NCBI GenBank assembly: GCA_965230565.1
Contig: CBDDLH010000012.1
Coordinates: 186,001 to 250,000, forward strand
DNA length: 64,000 bases
Source: BCD1 sp965230565
Lineage (GTDB): Bacteria > Bacteroidota > Bacteroidia > Chitinophagales > Saprospiraceae
Direction: 5' to 3'
Position 1 is the stretch's first letter. Each line of letters starts with the position of its first letter. Made by a program: the position numbers and the translations under genes. Shown here in pieces: positions 61,179 to 64,000 of this stretch. The notes below the pieces were generated by a model that was not told where the DNA came from, did not search any database, and saw only the letters and a list, made by a program, of their open reading frames with translations.

Positions 61179-63095
61179 ATGCCAATGAATGCTAGAAATT
61201 TAACGCTCTTGTTGTTTTTTGTCCTGCCTGTTATTTCCTATGCCCAGAAAATGCCTGAATATGCCATTACTAACATTGATCTGGAATTACTGGAAAATGC
61301 CAATGAAATTGTTCGGTTGGCTTATGGTGAATTTGAGGTACATTCAGATAAGGAAGGAACTGCCTATTACAAAACAGTCATTACCTTACTGAATGAAGAA
61401 AGTAACGCGGAAAACCTTTATTTCCCTTACAGTAACCAAAACAAAATAAGTAAAATATCCATCAGCCTTTATGATGCCTTTGGCAAGCTGATTAGAAAAG
61501 TAAAAAGGTCAGATCTCAAGGACTTTAGTGCCATTCCTGATTTTTCTATTTATGACGATGCCAGATATAAATATTACCAGGCAAGTCATTTTTCCTATCC
61601 GTATACGATAGCTTATGAATATGAAGAAACGCTTACCGGAATTCCATTTGCAGCATTCCCGAATTGGTTCATTCAATCAGATTACCATTGTTCTGTAGAG
61701 TCATCCGAATTTAAAATCAAGGTTCCTGAAGCAATGAATTTTCACTATCGGGTACTCAATATCGAGGATCGGGTACAAAAGGAACAGGAAAAAGACCTGA
61801 CTGTATTTACCTGGGAGTATGACCAAATACCAGCTTTGGTAAGAGAACCAGATATGCCATTACCCAGTGAAGTATTCCCGGCTATTTTAACCGCTCCCGA
61901 TCAATTTAAGATTGATAAATATGAAGGCGGTATGAGTTCCTGGGAAGAATTCAGTGCTTTTATCCAGCAACTTTTTGATGGAAAAGACCAATTACCTGAA
62001 GAATTTGTGGCTGAAATAAAGAATATGACCGAATCGGCCAAGACCGAGAAGGAAAAAATAAACATCCTGTATAATTATCTGCAGGAGAATTACAGGTATG
62101 TAAGTGTGCAGCTTGATCTTGGCGGCTGGGAACCGTTTGACGCTGAGTACGTGTACAGGAATAAATATGGAGACTGCAAGGCATTGACTAATTTTATGGG
62201 CGCCATGTTGAAAGTGGCCGGAGTAGAATCCCGTCCCGCATTGATTGGTAACGGCAGTATGTTTTATCATGTCTCCGAAGATTTTACTACCTCTATTTTT
62301 AACCACGTAATCCTTTATGTTCCGGGAATAGATTATTGGCTGGAATGCACCAGTAGTCAATTTCCCCCTAATTATGTGGGCTCCGGTAATGCCAATCGAA
62401 ATGCATTATTGATTAAAGAAACGGGGGGGCATTTAATTAAAACACCGGATCTCAAAGCTCAGGATAATAGCCGGGAAAGTACAACCCACATTAAATTCAA
62501 AGAAGACGGATCTGCAGAAATCACTGAAGAAATAAGTGCTTATGGCAGTAAGCATGAATTATACAGGGCCATCAAGAATCAATTGTCGGAAACGGAAACT
62601 ATCAAGTGGCTTGAGAATGAGACTTCTATTCCGGCAGTTAGTTTTAAATCTTTCCATGTTTCAGCAGGTGAGGTAACTCCGGAAAGCACTTTTTCTTATG
62701 AAGCAGTGTCCAGAAGGTTCGGATCAAAAGCGGGAAAGAGAATATTCCTCCCATTAAATGTTGTCAATAATTACAAAAGGATTCCACCAAAAAAGCAAAA
62801 CCGAATCTACCCGGTAAGCATTAAGGAAGGTTTTGTAGAAAAGGATAGTATAGTAATACAATTGCCTGTAGGTTATGGAGTAGAAAGTATTCCGGAAGAA
62901 TCCATTTCCATTGAAGAAGATTTTGGTAATTTCGAAATGACTGTGGAAACCAAACAAAATAAACTCATCATTTCAAGAAGGATCGAGCTCAAAAAAACTA
63001 CCCTGGCTCCGGATCAATACGGTAAATACAGAAATTTCTTTAAACAGGTAGCCAAAGCGGATAGTCATAAGGCTGTTTTGGTGAGAAAACCATGA
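61179..63095 (+). CDS. Exported DUF3857 / transglutaminase-like protein
   Basis: 638 residues: signal peptide to about residue 22 (ISYAQ), DUF3857 beta domain (about 40-235), a transglutaminase-like domain (about 255-400) with NKYGDCKALTNFMGAML (catalytic Cys), FNHVILYVP (His) and WLECTSSQFPP (acidic residue plus Cys), then a C-terminal beta domain. Such proteins are frequent in Bacteroidota, probably periplasmic, with unknown substrate. The start is ATG at 61179; a second in-frame ATG is two codons downstream. Confidence 0.88.
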   Translation: MPMNARNLTLLLFFVLPVISYAQKMPEYAITNIDLELLENANEIVRLAYGEFEVHSDKEGTAYYKTVITLLNEESNAENLYFPYSNQNKISKISISLYDAFGKLIRKVKRSDLKDFSAIPDFSIYDDARYKYYQASHFSYPYTIAYEYEETLTGIPFAAFPNWFIQSDYHCSVESSEFKIKVPEAMNFHYRVLNIEDRVQKEQEKDLTVFTWEYDQIPALVREPDMPLPSEVFPAILTAPDQFKIDKYEGGMSSWEEFSAFIQQLFDGKDQLPEEFVAEIKNMTESAKTEKEKINILYNYLQENYRYVSVQLDLGGWEPFDAEYVYRNKYGDCKALTNFMGAMLKVAGVESRPALIGNGSMFYHVSEDFTTSIFNHVILYVPGIDYWLECTSSQFPPNYVGSGNANRNALLIKETGGHLIKTPDLKAQDNSRESTTHIKFKEDGSAEITEEISAYGSKHELYRAIKNQLSETETIKWLENETSIPAVSFKSFHVSAGEVTPESTFSYEAVSRRFGSKAGKRIFLPLNVVNNYKRIPPKKQNRIYPVSIKEGFVEKDSIVIQLPVGYGVESIPEESISIEEDFGNFEMTVETKQNKLIISRRIELKKTTLAPDQYGKYRNFFKQVAKADSHKAVLVRKP

Positions 63096-63209
63096 TGGGA
63101 GGTTTGAGAAGTGAATAGTGCAAAATGCAGGGTGATGAGTGTAGAATTGTTACTATTCATTAAAATTAGGTTTCTGACTAGTAGTATAACTTATCGCAAG
63201 TAGAATTTT

Positions 63210-64000
63210 TTACTTAAAATCTACATCCACAATGGGGATTTTGATTTCTACCCTTGTCCCGGTAGCTTTTCCGGATTTTGGATCAAAAAGGTCGATGGTA
63301 TTCACATGTACGTCAATGCCTTTTGACTGCATGAGAATCTGCAGCCGTTTTTCGGTGATGGAAGTGCCTCGTGAGCGATGACTTTGATAACGGACATCCT
63401 GTGATTGTAGTTCTCTTACTTTTTTTCTGCCAATACCATCATCTTCCACGGTACAAAGAATGATGTCTTCATCAAAAAGGCTGAAATTAACAATGACTTT
63501 TCCTGTTTTTTTACTTCTCAGGCCGTGTTCGATGGCATTTTCAATATAGGGCTGAACGATCATGGCCGGAATGCTGAGAATATCTTCTTCAAGATCATCA
63601 TCCAATTGGATCTCGTAGTGAAGTTTGTTATCGAAGCGCAATTTTTGATTGATGTACAGATAGGTTTCCAGGAATTCAATTTCTTTTTCCAGGGAGATGA
63701 CTTCCACTTCAGAGTAGTCGAGGCTCTGCCGCATGAGTTTTGCGAATTTGGCGAGGTATTTAGCTGCGGCATTCGGGTCTTTGGAGGTGATGAAACTTTG
63801 GATGGAATTCAGTGCATTATACATGAAATGCGGATTCATTTGTGCTCTGAGTGCTTTTAACCGGAGTCTTTTGGCTTCCAGTTTCAGCAATTCGGTTTCC
63901 TGCCTTTTTTCGGCAGCATCGTATTTCGCTTCCAGTTCTTTTTGCCGGCCCTTGTCTACCTGTTCATTATATTTTTCAAGGTATTGTTCATGGGCCAGTT
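63210..64000 (-). CDS. LytS/YehU-type sensor histidine kinase (N-terminus outside window)
   Basis: The frame is open to the right edge, so only the C-terminal ~260 codons are visible. A charged coiled coil (HEQYLEKYNEQVDKGRQ...) precedes the His_kinase domain: LRAQMNPHFMYNALNSIQSFI with the phosphoacceptor His, then the GHKL ATPase with VQPYIENAIEHGLRSK, VEDDGIGRKK and SRGTSITEKRL. In Bacteroidota these kinases usually pair with a LytTR response regulator, and the missing N-terminus often holds TPR or propeller repeats. Confidence 0.9.
   Translation of the reverse strand, partial: LAHEQYLEKYNEQVDKGRQKELEAKYDAAEKRQETELLKLEAKRLRLKALRAQMNPHFMYNALNSIQSFITSKDPNAAAKYLAKFAKLMRQSLDYSEVEVISLEKEIEFLETYLYINQKLRFDNKLHYEIQLDDDLEEDILSIPAMIVQPYIENAIEHGLRSKKTGKVIVNFSLFDEDIILCTVEDDGIGRKKVRELQSQDVRYQSHRSRGTSITEKRLQILMQSKGIDVHVNTIDLFDPKSGKATGTRVEIKIPIVDVDFK

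Overview
The window is a chromosomal segment of a Bacteroidota bacterium, most likely from the Saprospiria/Saprospiraceae side of the phylum. The evidence is two large secreted proteins with type IX secretion C-terminal domains, many signal peptides ending in ..AQ, bacteroidotal families (DUF6029, Omp28-like, DUF4175, DUF3857, a GGGPS-like prenyltransferase, a serine-palmitoyltransferase-like enzyme, mevalonate-pathway MvaD), promoters of the TAnnTTTG type, and moderate-to-low GC. It is mostly a core chromosome with accessory islands. I see no rRNA, tRNA, CRISPR array, transposase or prophage.

Layout. 1-9.2 kb: a partial BNR/sortilin-like secreted protein, a T9SS protein, then an accessory pair (alpha/beta-hydrolase and CHAT caspase-like protease) separated by a 150-bp inverted-repeat element, and a TraB/GumN protein. 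9.4-13.2 kb: sulfate activation (cysC-cysD, no cysN) and, divergently, a two-gene phage-T4-like RNA repair cassette (Rnl1-type ligase, then 5'-kinase/3'-phosphatase). 13.5-24.3 kb: an M43 metalloprotease with T9SS tail, rsgA, GGGPS, a DNPH1-like hydrolase, odhB, a Fic protein with a 22-bp-phased operator-like array upstream, lgt and moaA. 24.3-32.8 kb: a 7-bp tandem repeat, a cluster of small hairpins, a universal-stress/CBS pair divergent from a FixL-like PAS kinase and a REC-CRP response regulator, with two TGAT-N4-ATCA boxes between them; then a lipoprotein methyltransferase, dnaX, and a 0.94-kb gap that probably encodes a structured RNA. 32.8-43.7 kb: envelope and redox genes (TlpA, DUF6029, Omp28-like, M50 protease, Skp-like chaperone, glucosaminidase), fahA, a glycosyltransferase, pth and an SRAP protein.

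43.7-50 kb looks origin-proximal. An AT-rich intergenic stretch holds about ten DnaA-box-like 9-mers, and two perfect 16-bp parS palindromes lie 5-6 kb to the right, one of them inside thrC. Around them are ctaA, a serine-palmitoyltransferase-like gene, a rhodanese and mvaD. 49.5-64 kb: the threonine operon (thrA-thrB-thrC), the remnant of a nucleotidyltransferase two-gene module, ybeY, an anti-sigma-type ATPase, a giant DUF4175 protein, deoC, a small membrane protein, a DUF3857/transglutaminase protein, and a LytS-type sensor kinase running off the right edge.

The systems most worth following up are the RNA repair cassette, the Fic gene with its phased array and Gln-for-His Fic motif, the CHAT/hydrolase pair, the FixL-like/CRP circuit, and the oriC-parS neighbourhood. 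All function calls come from reading motifs; no database search was run.
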